NCBI GenBank assembly: GCA_000974665.1
Contig: BBSY01000002.1
Coordinates: 682,001 to 746,000, forward strand
DNA from: an alpha proteobacterium U9-1i
Lineage (GTDB): Bacteria; Pseudomonadota; Alphaproteobacteria; Caulobacterales; Aquidulcibacteraceae
Reading direction: 5' to 3'
DNA length: 64,000 bases
Shown here one piece after another: positions 44,807 through 52,825 of the stretch (position 1 is its first letter; each line of letters opens with the position of its first letter). The notes beneath the pieces are model-generated. The model worked only from the letters and a program-made list of their open reading frames with translations. It was not told where the DNA came from and searched no databases. Position numbers and translations under genes: made by a program.

Positions 44807-45539
44807 GACCGCACACCGGGCAGGCGGGATCGCGCGGGAGTTTCAACGTGCGCGTCTCCGCCTTTAAGCTGTCGTAGATCACCAAGCGCCCAGCAAGGCT
44901 AACGCCCGCCTCGACGACTTCCTTGATTGCCTCAAGCGCCATCATCGAGCCGATGACACCCGTCAGCGCGCCGACAACGCCAACTTGCGCGCATGTTTCC
45001 ACGTCCGGCGGAGTTTCGGGTACGAGGCACCGATAGCAAGGTGCGCCTTTGAACGTCGCCACCTGCCCATCCCAGCGGCCCACAGCGCCGGAAATTAGCG
45101 GAATGCCTAAAGCGTGGCATGCGTCGTTGACTGCAAAGCGCGTCTCGAAATCGTCGGTGCCGTCGAGCACCAGGGTGGCGTGGGCGAGCAGCGAAGATGC
45201 GTTGCCGGCGTGTAGCTTCAAGGCGTGCGCGTCGATCTCGACGTGAGGGTTGAGGGCCCTCAAGGCTTCAACAGCACGCTCGACTTTCGATGCGCCAACT
45301 TCGTCGCTCCGGTACAAGACCTGCCGCTGCAAATTTGAGAGAGAGACGCTGTCGTCATCAATCAGGCGCAGCCGCCCCACGCCGGCCGCTGCGAGATAGA
45401 GCGCCGCCGGCGCGCCCAGGCCACCCGCGCCAACGATCGCAATCGTCGCTGCCTTTAAACGCTGCTGCCCTGGCCCGCCGATTTCCTTCAGGAGGATATG
45501 GCGCGCGTAACGCTCGCGTTCTTCTGCGGAAAGGGCCAT
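44799..45539 (-). CDS. moeB: MoeB/ThiF-type E1-like adenylyltransferase
   Basis: A 246-residue HesA/MoeB/ThiF family protein that adenylates the C-terminal glycine of a ubiquitin-like sulfur carrier (MoaD or ThiS). The nucleotide loop is IVGAGGLGAPAALYL (about 33-47), with DDDSVSLSNLQRQ and the R..K..A pattern following. Zinc-binding cysteine pairs are CYRC and, at the C-terminus, CPVC. No rhodanese domain is present. moeB is a tentative symbol, since ThiF-type and MoeB-type proteins cannot be separated by eye and no moaD or thiS is in the window. Confidence 0.87.
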   Translation of the reverse strand: MALSAEERERYARHILLKEIGGPGQQRLKAATIAIVGAGGLGAPAALYLAAAGVGRLRLIDDDSVSLSNLQRQVLYRSDEVGASKVERAVEALRALNPHVEIDAHALKLHAGNASSLLAHATLVLDGTDDFETRFAVNDACHALGIPLISGAVGRWDGQVATFKGAPCYRCLVPETPPDVETCAQVGVVGALTGVIGSMMALEAIKEVVEAGVSLAGRLVIYDSLKAETRTLKLPRDPACPVCGHD

Positions 45540-45576
45540 GGGCGCTACCTAGGGCGCCGCACCACCTAAAGGAAGG

Positions 45577-46539
45577 TCAAAGCCCGTCGAACAACGCCGT
45601 TGAAAGGTAGCGCTCCGCGAAGGAGGGGATGATCACCACGATCCGTTTGCCCTTGTTCTCCGGCCGTGCGCCCACCTTCAACGCAGCCTGCAGCGCGGCG
45701 CCTGAAGAAATCCCTCCGGGCAAGCCTTCGAGCCGCGCCGCCTCGCGGGCGCGCGCGAAGGCGTCGTCATTGGAAACGGCCACAACTTCATCGAACACCT
45801 TGGCGTCGAGGATCTCCGGTACGAAACCCGCGCCGATGCCCTGAATTTTGTGCGGGCCCGGTTGGCCGCCGGAGAGGATCGGCGACGCTTCCGGCTCCAC
45901 GGCGATGATCTTCAGGTTCGGCAGGCGCGGCTTCAACACTTGGCCGACGCCGGTGATGGTGCCGCCGGTGCCTATGCCGGACACGAAGAAGTCGAGCTTG
46001 CCGCCGGTGTCGTTGAAAATCTCTTCCGCCGTGGTGCGGCGGTGAATGTCCGGATTGGCTGGATTGGCGAATTGCTGCGGCATGATCGAGTTTGGCGTGG
46101 CCGCCAGCAATTCGTTCGCTTTCGCGATCGCGCCGCGCATGCCCTCTGGCCCCGGGGTCAGCACAAGTTCCGCGCCCAACAGCGCGAGCATCTTGCGTCG
46201 CTCCAGCGACATCGTCTCCGGCATGATCAGGATCAACCGATAGCCACGCTGCGCCGCAACGAACGCAAGCGCGATACCGGTATTGCCTGAGGTCGGTTCG
46301 ATCAGCACGCTATCGGGCTTCAGCTTGCCGCTTTGCTCGAGCGCCTCGATCATGGCGACGCCGATGCGGTCCTTCACCGACGCAATCGGGTTGAAAAATT
46401 CAAGCTTGGCCAGAATTTCGGCCTCGACTTTGTGCGCGGCGGCGAGCTTGGAGAGCTTCACCAGAGGCGTATCGCCGATGGTTTGAGTGATGTTGTCATA
46501 GATGCGGCCGCGGCCGGGCTTGTGGTCGGCGTATGTCAC
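45577..46539 (-). CDS. cysK: Cysteine synthase A
   Basis: A 320-residue O-acetylserine sulfhydrylase: PLP-dependent synthesis of cysteine from O-acetylserine and sulfide. The PLP lysine is Lys56 in [11 protein letters not shown]. The Ser/Thr loop is [11 protein letters not shown] and the glycine-rich PLP-phosphate loop [10 protein letters not shown]. The start is GTG at 46539 with AAGGA seven bases ahead; an ORF extension of 80 codons further upstream is not CysK-like and overlaps the next gene's promoter region. It is the closest gene to the E1-like pair on the same strand, though 37 bases apart. Confidence 0.94.
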   Translation of the reverse strand: MTYADHKPGRGRIYDNITQTIGDTPLVKLSKLAAAHKVEAEILAKLEFFNPIASVKDRIGVAMIEALEQSGKLKPDSVLIEPTSGNTGIALAFVAAQRGYRLILIMPETMSLERRKMLALLGAELVLTPGPEGMRGAIAKANELLAATPNSIMPQQFANPANPDIHRRTTAEEIFNDTGGKLDFFVSGIGTGGTITGVGQVLKPRLPNLKIIAVEPEASPILSGGQPGPHKIQGIGAGFVPEILDAKVFDEVVAVSNDDAFARAREAARLEGLPGGISSGAALQAALKVGARPENKGKRIVVIIPSFAERYLSTALFDGL

Positions 46540-46683
46540 GGGGCTGTCCTTTTCGGCCTGAGCAGGTCTTCTTGCTCCCACATAGGCGTCGGCGTCGAGG
46601 GGGCCAATTTCGAGGCGGCGCCGGAATCGTTTAGCTTGGCTAAAGCCACAAGCCAGCAAGGGGCCGAACATGGGCGTGTCAGA

Positions 46684-47388
46684 ATGGGCTTGATCGATAT
46701 CGTCGCCGGCGCGGCTTTCGTCGCTTGCTGGCTCATCTACGAGCCGTTGCTGGCCCGGATGAACGGGGGACGCGGGCACATCAAGATTGACATGCGCGCC
46801 GTGCGCGAAGGCTGGGTGCGGCGGCTCTTGGCGCGCGACAATCGCATCGTCGATTCCAATCTACTCGGCCACCAACTCAGCTCGGCTTCCTTCTTCGCCT
46901 CGACCAATTTGCTGGTGATCGCGGCGGCCTCCGGCTTGCTGTTTGGCGGCGAGACCATGCTCGGCAATCTTGGCGGTCTCATTCTGATCGCGCCGGCGCC
47001 GGTCTGGTTGCTTGAGGTTAAGATCGCCGTTGTTGTGGTTGTGCTTTCGCTGGGCTTGCTCGATTTCATTTGGGCGATCCGGCAGCTCAACTACTGCCTC
47101 GCCCTCTTCGGCGCCGCGCCAGAGCCACGCGATTCCCAACACCACGAAGCTTTCGTGCGCGCGACCACATCGGTGCTCAATCCGGCCTACAATGCGTTCA
47201 ATCGCGGCGTCCGCGCCTATTATTTCGCGCTCGCCGGCGCAGCGTGGATCGTCTCGGGCTTGGCGATGCTGATCGCGATCGTCGCCGCCTTTGCATTGCT
47301 GGTTCGTCGCCAAACCTCAAGCGAAGCCGCGCTCGGCTTACGCGAAGCGCGGCGTGTGCTTGAGGAAATGCAGCGCCGTCCGGACTAG
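46684..47388 (+). CDS. DUF599 family membrane protein
   Basis: A 234-residue membrane protein of the DUF599 family. Recognisable segments are [39 protein letters not shown] (a cytoplasmic amphipathic stretch typical of the family), [40 protein letters not shown] and the closing [18 protein letters not shown]. Four to five membrane helices are visible. The function of the family is unknown. The ATG at 46684 follows a 144-bp spacer from cysK. Its TAG stop shares CTAG with the convergent permease. Confidence 0.83.
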   Translation: MGLIDIVAGAAFVACWLIYEPLLARMNGGRGHIKIDMRAVREGWVRRLLARDNRIVDSNLLGHQLSSASFFASTNLLVIAAASGLLFGGETMLGNLGGLILIAPAPVWLLEVKIAVVVVVLSLGLLDFIWAIRQLNYCLALFGAAPEPRDSQHHEAFVRATTSVLNPAYNAFNRGVRAYYFALAGAAWIVSGLAMLIAIVAAFALLVRRQTSSEAALGLREARRVLEEMQRRPD

Positions 47389-48791
47389 CCCTTCGCCAAC
47401 GCGCTCTGGCGCGCACCCCAGAGCAGATAAACCGGGATGCCGATCGCCATCCAGATGAAGAAGCGCTGGATGGTGCCGCCGGAGAGGCTCGAGAACAGAT
47501 AGAGGCAACCGACAATCGCCAAGGGCGCGACGATCCACGCGATCGGCGTCTTGAACGGCCGCGCGCGGCTTGGATCGCGCACCCGCAGCACCATCAGCGA
47601 CACCGCAACCGCGATGAACGCCGCCAAAGTACCCGCGTTCGCCAGCGCCGCGATCTCGCCCAGGGTCAAAAGGCCCGCCAGCACCGAACACACCAGAGCC
47701 GTGAACAAGGTGATGAACACCGGCGTTCCAAGCTTGGAGTGCACGCGGCTCCACGAGCGCGGTAGCAAGCCATCGCGCGCCATCACCAGGAAGATGCGGC
47801 TTTGCCCGTAGAGAAAGCCCAGGATCACGGTTGGGATGGCGATGATCGCCACGCCACCGATGAGCGCCGCTGCTTCCGGCTGATTCAAGCTGCGCACGAT
47901 CAAGGCGATCGGCTCGCCGCTGGCGCTGAACTCGCGGAAGTCCATCGCGCCGATCGCCGCCGCACCGACAGCCATGTAAAGCGCCGTGCAAATCAACATC
48001 GAGCCGACGATACCGATCGCCAAATCACGCGCTGGATTCTTGGCTTCTTCCGCCGCGGTCGACACAGCATCGAAGCCATAGAACGCAAAGAACATGATGG
48101 CGGCCCCCGCCATGATGCCAACATTGCCGCCATCGGGTTGGGGAACCGAACCCCATCCGAATGGCGCGAACGGCGTGAAGCGGTTGATGTCGAACGCCGG
48201 CAGTGTGATGGCCAGAAACAAGAGCAGGGCGGCGATTTTCAGCACCACGAGGAACGTGTTCACCCAAGCGCTCTCGCGCGTACCAATAATCAGCAGCGCT
48301 GCCACGACGAAGATGATGAACACCGCCAAAGGATTGAAGTGCAGCGCATGGCCAGCGACTTCGCCGAACGGGATCAGCTGAGGAATGTCCAGCCCGATCG
48401 CCGTCACCCATCCCGCCGCATAGCCTGACCAGCCGACCGCGACCGCGCTCACAACCACGGAATACTCGAGGATCAGCGCCCAGCCGACGATCCATGCGAG
48501 CAACTCGCCGAGCGCCGAATACGTATAGGAATACGCGCTGCCCGAAGCCGGCATCATCGCCGCCAGCTCCGCGTAGCAAAGCGCCGCGCACGCGCACACC
48601 AGACCGGCCACGCCAAACGAGACGATCACGCCCGGCCCGGCCATGCCCGCGCCCTGGCCGATCAATGCGTAAATTCCCGCGCCGACGATCGCGCCGACGC
48701 CAAGCGCCACCAGATGCGGCCAGGAAAGCGTGCGCTTCAGGCCATGATCCGCCGGCGCCGCAATCGGCTTCAGCCTGTTCCAAAACGCCAT
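47385..48791 (-). CDS. APC family amino acid permease
   Basis: A 468-residue amino acid/polyamine/organocation transporter with about 12 membrane helices. The first-helix motif GVGAIVGAGIYALIGQGAG is that of the family. The sequence resembles the cationic amino acid transporter (YfnA/CAT) subgroup, with FFAFYGFDAVSTAAEEAKNP (TM6/7 loop) and RDGLLPRSWSRVHSKLGTP. It likely imports amino acids with protons. The substrate is not decided. It is monocistronic, convergent with the DUF599 gene and 38 bases before dut. Confidence 0.9.
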   Translation of the reverse strand: MAFWNRLKPIAAPADHGLKRTLSWPHLVALGVGAIVGAGIYALIGQGAGMAGPGVIVSFGVAGLVCACAALCYAELAAMMPASGSAYSYTYSALGELLAWIVGWALILEYSVVVSAVAVGWSGYAAGWVTAIGLDIPQLIPFGEVAGHALHFNPLAVFIIFVVAALLIIGTRESAWVNTFLVVLKIAALLLFLAITLPAFDINRFTPFAPFGWGSVPQPDGGNVGIMAGAAIMFFAFYGFDAVSTAAEEAKNPARDLAIGIVGSMLICTALYMAVGAAAIGAMDFREFSASGEPIALIVRSLNQPEAAALIGGVAIIAIPTVILGFLYGQSRIFLVMARDGLLPRSWSRVHSKLGTPVFITLFTALVCSVLAGLLTLGEIAALANAGTLAAFIAVAVSLMVLRVRDPSRARPFKTPIAWIVAPLAIVGCLYLFSSLSGGTIQRFFIWMAIGIPVYLLWGARQSALAKG

Positions 48792-48829
48792 CTGATCCCC
48801 CCAGCCAGTTTCAGCCTACGTTGCTTTTG

Positions 48830-49294
48830 TTATGTCCGCCCGGTCGAGCCGAAGCCGCCGGCGCCGCGCGCGCTATCTGGCAGAACCGCGACCTTTTCCC
48901 AAACGCCTTGCGTCACCGGCGCGATCACAATCTGGGCGATGCGTTCGCCGCGTTGGATCGTGAACGGCTCCTGGCCGAGATTGATCAGGATGATTTTCAC
49001 CTCGCCGCGATAATCGGCGTCGATTGTGCCTGGGGTGTTCAGACAGGTGACGCCGTGCTTCAGCGCCAGTCCTGAGCGCGGGCGAATTTGCGCCTCATAG
49101 CCCGCCGGCAGCGCAATGCTGAGCCCCGTCGGCGCCAAGCACCGTTCGCCAGGCTTCAAAGTCAGCGGCTCGCTTTCCGGTACAGCTGCCCGGACGTCCA
49201 TGCCGGCGGAAAGCGCCGTCTCATAAGCAGGCAGCGCCAGACCCTCGAAATGCGGGAGCGTGGCGACTTCGATTTTCACGGTGCGCGTGGTCAT
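48830..49294 (-). CDS. dut: dUTP diphosphatase
   Basis: A 154-residue trimeric dUTPase that keeps uracil out of DNA and supplies dUMP. All five motifs are present: AGMDVRAA (1), [11 protein letters not shown] (2), [12 protein letters not shown] (3), [10 protein letters not shown] (4) and the P-loop-like [11 protein letters not shown] (5). In many alphaproteobacteria dut follows coaBC. Here it lies 2.3 kb away, behind a TMEM175-like gene and an SRPBCC-ArsR pair. Confidence 0.96.
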   Translation of the reverse strand: MTTRTVKIEVATLPHFEGLALPAYETALSAGMDVRAAVPESEPLTLKPGERCLAPTGLSIALPAGYEAQIRPRSGLALKHGVTCLNTPGTIDADYRGEVKIILINLGQEPFTIQRGERIAQIVIAPVTQGVWEKVAVLPDSARGAGGFGSTGRT

Positions 49295-49336
49295 AAGCCC
49301 CGGACTAGTCCGGATTCGCGCGTTTTGGGAGGCCTA

Positions 49337-49708
49337 TTACTTCTGCCGGGCTTTGCGCGCGGCGTATTTGAGGTCGCGCCGGGCTTTTTGCTCGAACGCC
49401 AGGATTTCAGCGGCTTCCGCGGCGGCGCGCTCCGCTTCGACGGCTTCACGCGCCTTGCGCTCAGCTTCCTCGGCCTCAAACATTTCCTTTAAGCGGGCTT
49501 CTTCGGCGCGCGCATTCTTTTCAGCGAGAACGCGGGCCTTGCGCTTTTCCTCGGCCGCGGTGCGCTTGGCCTCGCGGGCTTGCGCCTGGGCCGCGCGCTC
49601 GGCAGCAACGGCCGGGTCAATTTGCGGTTTTGCCTTGAACTTTTCCAGCATCGCCTGCCGAGCCTTCTCGGCGGCTTCTTTACGTTCATTGAAGTTCGGG
49701 ATGCTCAT
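49337..49708 (-). CDS. DUF6481-like helical protein
   Basis: A 123-residue protein almost wholly made of charged helix (EKARQAMLEKFKAKPQ, then Ala/Glu/Arg/Lys-rich repeats). The opening MSIPNFNERKEAAEKARQAM is like that of DUF6481 proteins by eye. It is likely a coiled coil with no enzymatic motif. It has no obvious partner and sits between dut and the TMEM175-like gene on the same strand. The ATG at 49708 is the first start with a GGACGG upstream. Confidence 0.7.
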   Translation of the reverse strand: MSIPNFNERKEAAEKARQAMLEKFKAKPQIDPAVAAERAAQAQAREAKRTAAEEKRKARVLAEKNARAEEARLKEMFEAEEAERKAREAVEAERAAAEAAEILAFEQKARRDLKYAARKARQK

Positions 49709-49836
49709 GCACCGTCCTTGGTCGTGCTCGCGCGGTTCGGGGAGGCGGGCTCATAGCGCAGTTTGAGGCCGCCTTGAACCCCCTCGTTTGGGTTAGACGC
49801 GGCGGCGGCGCGTCGAAGCGGCCCGAATCGTTTGTG

Positions 49837-50592
49837 TCAGCTTTGCGGCATAGGCGCGGGGCGGGTTTTGGCGGGGCGAGGCGTGGTCATCGCGCCTACG
49901 ACAAACATCAGCGGACCGATCAAAAAGTAGAGACCGCCCATCATCGGCGCGATCCGCTGCGGTGCGATGCTGGCGGCCGCGACAACCGCCAGGCCGACGA
50001 AGACGTGCACCATCTGTTGCCAGAACGAAAAACGCGTGAGACGCCGTTCGCCCGCGTTCAGCTCCAGCGCATCCGCCCGGCGGCGCGCGTGCGCGTAGAA
50101 CAGCGCGAACATCAAGAACACAAGCGCGTAGGCCAGCGAGAAAATCACCAGCGCCACGCGCGCTTCGTCGAACGAGAATGGCGGGCTCGGCGCGCCCTCG
50201 GCGACCGACTGAACGAACCGAGACAACATGGTCGCCAGATACTTGAGTGGATAGACGAAGAACAAGATCAGAAACAGCAGCGCCGCGTTCAGTGTCGTCG
50301 TCCAGCCGTCCTCGAGCGCGTACCGTCGGAAATAGAAGTAGTGAGAGTTCCAGATCAGCAGCAGAATTGTGAACGCCGCGGCGAAACCCGGAAACCCCCA
50401 GAGCTGTTCGGTCAAATCCGCGAACGATTGCGGAGGGTCGCTTGAGACGACGAGCAGCGTGAGTGCGAACGCGAACACCATGTCGGACAACGCTTCGACG
50501 CGTGTTGGTTGGTCGCCGCGCCAGCGGAAGTCCTTCTCGCCCTTGAGCGGGTGGTGCTCGCGTATGCTCATGTCCGCATTCGTCATCAGCAT
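49837..50592 (-). CDS. TMEM175/DUF1211 family membrane protein
   Basis: A 251-residue membrane protein with the first-helix signature RVEALSDMVFAFALTLLVV, close to the RxxxFSD motif of bacterial TMEM175 potassium channels. About five to six helices are visible (FAAAFTILLLIWNSHYFYF, LLFLILFFVYPLKYL, LVIFSLAYALVFLMFALFY, FVGLAVVAAASIAP and a last one). The family includes potassium-selective leak channels, but here only the Arg-x3-x-Ser-Asp part of the filter helix is kept. The start may be 50571 instead (MSIREHHPL). It diverges from the SRPBCC-ArsR operon. Confidence 0.8.
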   Translation of the reverse strand: MLMTNADMSIREHHPLKGEKDFRWRGDQPTRVEALSDMVFAFALTLLVVSSDPPQSFADLTEQLWGFPGFAAAFTILLLIWNSHYFYFRRYALEDGWTTTLNAALLFLILFFVYPLKYLATMLSRFVQSVAEGAPSPPFSFDEARVALVIFSLAYALVFLMFALFYAHARRRADALELNAGERRLTRFSFWQQMVHVFVGLAVVAAASIAPQRIAPMMGGLYFLIGPLMFVVGAMTTPRPAKTRPAPMPQS

Positions 50593-50620
50593 TGCGCCGC
50601 TTGTAAAGTCGCCGCGCTTT

Positions 50621-50640
50621 GTATAAGTATAAACTTATAC
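50621..50640. promoter_or_regulatory. Perfect inverted repeat, probable ArsR-family operator
   Basis: GTATAAGT (50621-50628) and ACTTATAC (50633-50640) form a perfect 8-bp inverted repeat with a 4-base spacer. It ends 15 bases before the SRPBCC ATG and is 29 bases from the divergent TMEM175-like gene. AT-rich dyads of this form are typical of autoregulated ArsR-family repressors, and the ArsR gene of the same operon is the natural binder. Confidence 0.75.
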
Positions 50641-50655
50641 GATAGGGGGCGCACG

Positions 50656-51291
50656 ATGAACGATGAGATCGCCGCGTTGGTGGGCGCAGTGGCGCGCGAG
50701 GTCCGAGACGGCGAACGCGACGGCGAACCGGTCCGTACTGTCGTCGCCGCGCGCATCTATGACACCAACATTGAAGACCTCTGGGACGCGCTGACCAATG
50801 CCGACCGCATCCCGCGCTGGTTCGCGCCGATCAGCGGCGACCTCAAACTTGGCGGGCGCTACCAAATTCAGGGCAATGCCGGCGGCACAATCACGCGCTG
50901 CGAGCCGCCGCGCGAACTGGCCGCGACGTGGGAGTTTGGCGGCGGCATGAGTTGGCTTGAAATATCACTCCGCCCCGAAGGCGCCGACCGCGCCCGGCTT
51001 GAGTTGCGCCACATCGCGCCCGTCGATCCGCACTGGGAAAAGTATGGGCCGGGCGCTGTCGGCGTCGGCTGGGATCTTGGCCTTTTCGGCCTCGTTCGGC
51101 ATCTGCAAAACCCCGATGCGGCGCGCCCACCCGAAGGCGACCCATCTTGGATGGCCACGCCCGAAGCCAAATCCTTCATGACGCTGTCGAGCGCAGATTG
51201 GGGACGCGCCGATATCGCCAACGGCGAGGCCGAAGCCACGGCGCGCAACGCAGCCGAGCTGACGCGCAAGTTTTATTGCGGCGAGGCCTGA
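50656..51291 (+). CDS. SRPBCC (AHSA1-like) domain protein
   Basis: A 211-residue protein with the SRPBCC/activator-of-Hsp90 fold. Typical segments: IEDLWDALTNADRIPRWFAP, GDLKLGGRYQIQGNAGGTIT and ATWEFGGGMSWLEISLRPEG. These proteins bind hydrophobic ligands, and with an adjacent ArsR regulator are common in actinobacteria and alphaproteobacteria. The ATG at 50656 is close behind the operator. The stop shares a base with the ArsR start (TGATG), so the two proteins are made in step. Confidence 0.88.
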   Translation: MNDEIAALVGAVAREVRDGERDGEPVRTVVAARIYDTNIEDLWDALTNADRIPRWFAPISGDLKLGGRYQIQGNAGGTITRCEPPRELAATWEFGGGMSWLEISLRPEGADRARLELRHIAPVDPHWEKYGPGAVGVGWDLGLFGLVRHLQNPDAARPPEGDPSWMATPEAKSFMTLSSADWGRADIANGEAEATARNAAELTRKFYCGEA

Positions 51292-51620
51292 TGCACGCTT
51301 TCGATGTTCTCGGCGACCCGGTGCGGCGACGCATCCTTGAAGCGCTCGCCGATGGCGAGCGTTCGTCGGGCGAGATCGTCGAAATAATCCAGGCCGAGTT
51401 CAGCATCAGCCAGCCAGCGGTGTCGCAACATCTTCGCGTGCTGCGAGAAAGCGGCTTCGCCCACGCCCGCGCCGACGGCCCGCGCCGCATCTATCAAGTC
51501 GACGCCGCGCCCATGAAAGCGGTTGATGCCTGGGTCGAACGCTTCCGCGGCTTCTGGGACGTCAAGCTCGACGCGCTGGCGACAGAGGTCGCGCGCGGCA
51601 AGAAGAAGCGAAAGCGCTAA
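51291..51620 (+). CDS. ArsR/SmtB-family winged-helix regulator
   Basis: A 109-residue helix-turn-helix repressor (AFDVLGDPVRRRILEALADG, then SISQPAVSQHLRVLRESGFA as recognition helix and a wing with DGPRRIYQVD). No metal-binding Cys pair is present, so it is likely not a metal sensor but of the SRPBCC-linked group. It overlaps the SRPBCC gene by one base. It probably represses the operon through the palindrome at 50621-50640. Its stop overlaps the coaBC stop (CTAA). Confidence 0.9.
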   Translation: MHAFDVLGDPVRRRILEALADGERSSGEIVEIIQAEFSISQPAVSQHLRVLRESGFAHARADGPRRIYQVDAAPMKAVDAWVERFRGFWDVKLDALATEVARGKKKRKR

Positions 51621-52825
51621 GTCCGCGCCGCGCCTTTGCCGCCGAGCGCTTTGGCGATTTCGCTCGCGAGCTTGCGCGCCACTGCGTCTTTCGCCATGCG
51701 CGGCCATGTTTGCGCGCCGTCGCGGCTGATCAGCAGCACTTGGTTTTCGTCGCCGCCCATCACGTCGCCGGACACATCATTGGCGACGATCCAATCGCAG
51801 CCTTTCTTGGCGATCTTGGCGCGTGCGTGCTCCTCGACCTTTTCGGTTTCAGCCGCGAAGCCAACGACGAGCTTCGGCCGTTTCTTGCCGGGTTTCGAAA
51901 GCGTCGCGAGGATGTCAGCGGTTTCCTCAAGCGCAATCGCGGGCGGAGCGCCGGTGTGATCCTTCTTGATCTTCTCGTCCGCCGGCCGCGTTGGGCGCCA
52001 ATCGGCGACAGCGGCGACCATCACCGCGACATCGAGCGGCAAGGCCGCCTCGCTCGCGGCGAGCATCGCCGACGCACTCTCAACGCGTTGCATTTTCACG
52101 CCGGGCGGGGCGCTGAGGTTGGTCGGCCCGGACACCAGCGTCACCTCGGCGCCCAGTTCAGCCAGAGCTTGCGCGATTGCGTAGCCCTGTTTGCCGCTTG
52201 AGCGATTGGAGATGAAGCGCACCGGATCGATGGGTTCCAAAGTCGGGCCGGCGGTGACGAGCGCGCGCTTGCCCTTCAGTGGGCCATCGTTGAGCAATGC
52301 GAGCACTGCGTCGCGGATTTGCTCGGGCTCTGCCATGCGCCCCACGCCACGCTCGCCGCTCTCGGCCATCTCGCCTTCATTCGGGCCGATGAAGTGCCGG
52401 CCAGCGCCCTGAAGCGTCGCGAAATTGCGCTGCGTCGCCGCGTTCGACCACATGAACGGGTTCATCGCCGGCGCGAACAGCACGGGTTTGTCGCTCGCGA
52501 GCAGCACAGCCGAGGCGAGGTCATTGGCGAGACCGTGCGCCGCCTTGGCCATCAGATCAGCCGTCGCGGGCGCAACGATGACAAGATCGCACTCGCGCGC
52601 GAGCCGGATGTGGCCAACATCAAATTCCTGCGCCTGATCGAATAGATCTGTGAACACCCGTTCGCCGGCGATCGCGCCGGCCGCCAGCGGCGTAATGAAA
52701 CGCTGCGCCGCTTCCGTCATCACCACGCGCACAGCAACGTCCCGCTCACGCAGCCGACGGATCAGTTCGAGGCTCTTATACGCGGCGATGCCGCCGCTGA
52801 TGATGAGGAGGACGCGCTTGCTCAT
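51617..52825 (-). CDS. coaBC: Bifunctional phosphopantothenoylcysteine synthase/decarboxylase
   Basis: A 402-residue CoaBC (Dfp) catalysing two consecutive steps to 4'-phosphopantetheine. The flavoprotein decarboxylase half (1-185) has SGGIAAYKSLELIRRL and the PAMNPFMWSNAA substrate motif. The ligase half has ISNRSSGKQGYAIAQALAEL and a C-terminal KKGCDWIVANDV stretch. The start overlaps the ubiB stop as ATGA, so the ubiE-ubiB-coaBC genes form one translationally coupled unit. Confidence 0.95.
   Translation of the reverse strand: MSKRVLLIISGGIAAYKSLELIRRLRERDVAVRVVMTEAAQRFITPLAAGAIAGERVFTDLFDQAQEFDVGHIRLARECDLVIVAPATADLMAKAAHGLANDLASAVLLASDKPVLFAPAMNPFMWSNAATQRNFATLQGAGRHFIGPNEGEMAESGERGVGRMAEPEQIRDAVLALLNDGPLKGKRALVTAGPTLEPIDPVRFISNRSSGKQGYAIAQALAELGAEVTLVSGPTNLSAPPGVKMQRVESASAMLAASEAALPLDVAVMVAAVADWRPTRPADEKIKKDHTGAPPAIALEETADILATLSKPGKKRPKLVVGFAAETEKVEEHARAKIAKKGCDWIVANDVSGDVMGGDENQVLLISRDGAQTWPRMAKDAVARKLASEIAKALGGKGAART

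Noticed and set aside
46540-46779. 80-codon extension of cysK
   Set aside because: Not CysK-like. The GTG at 46539 with a Shine-Dalgarno sequence gives the expected 320-residue enzyme.
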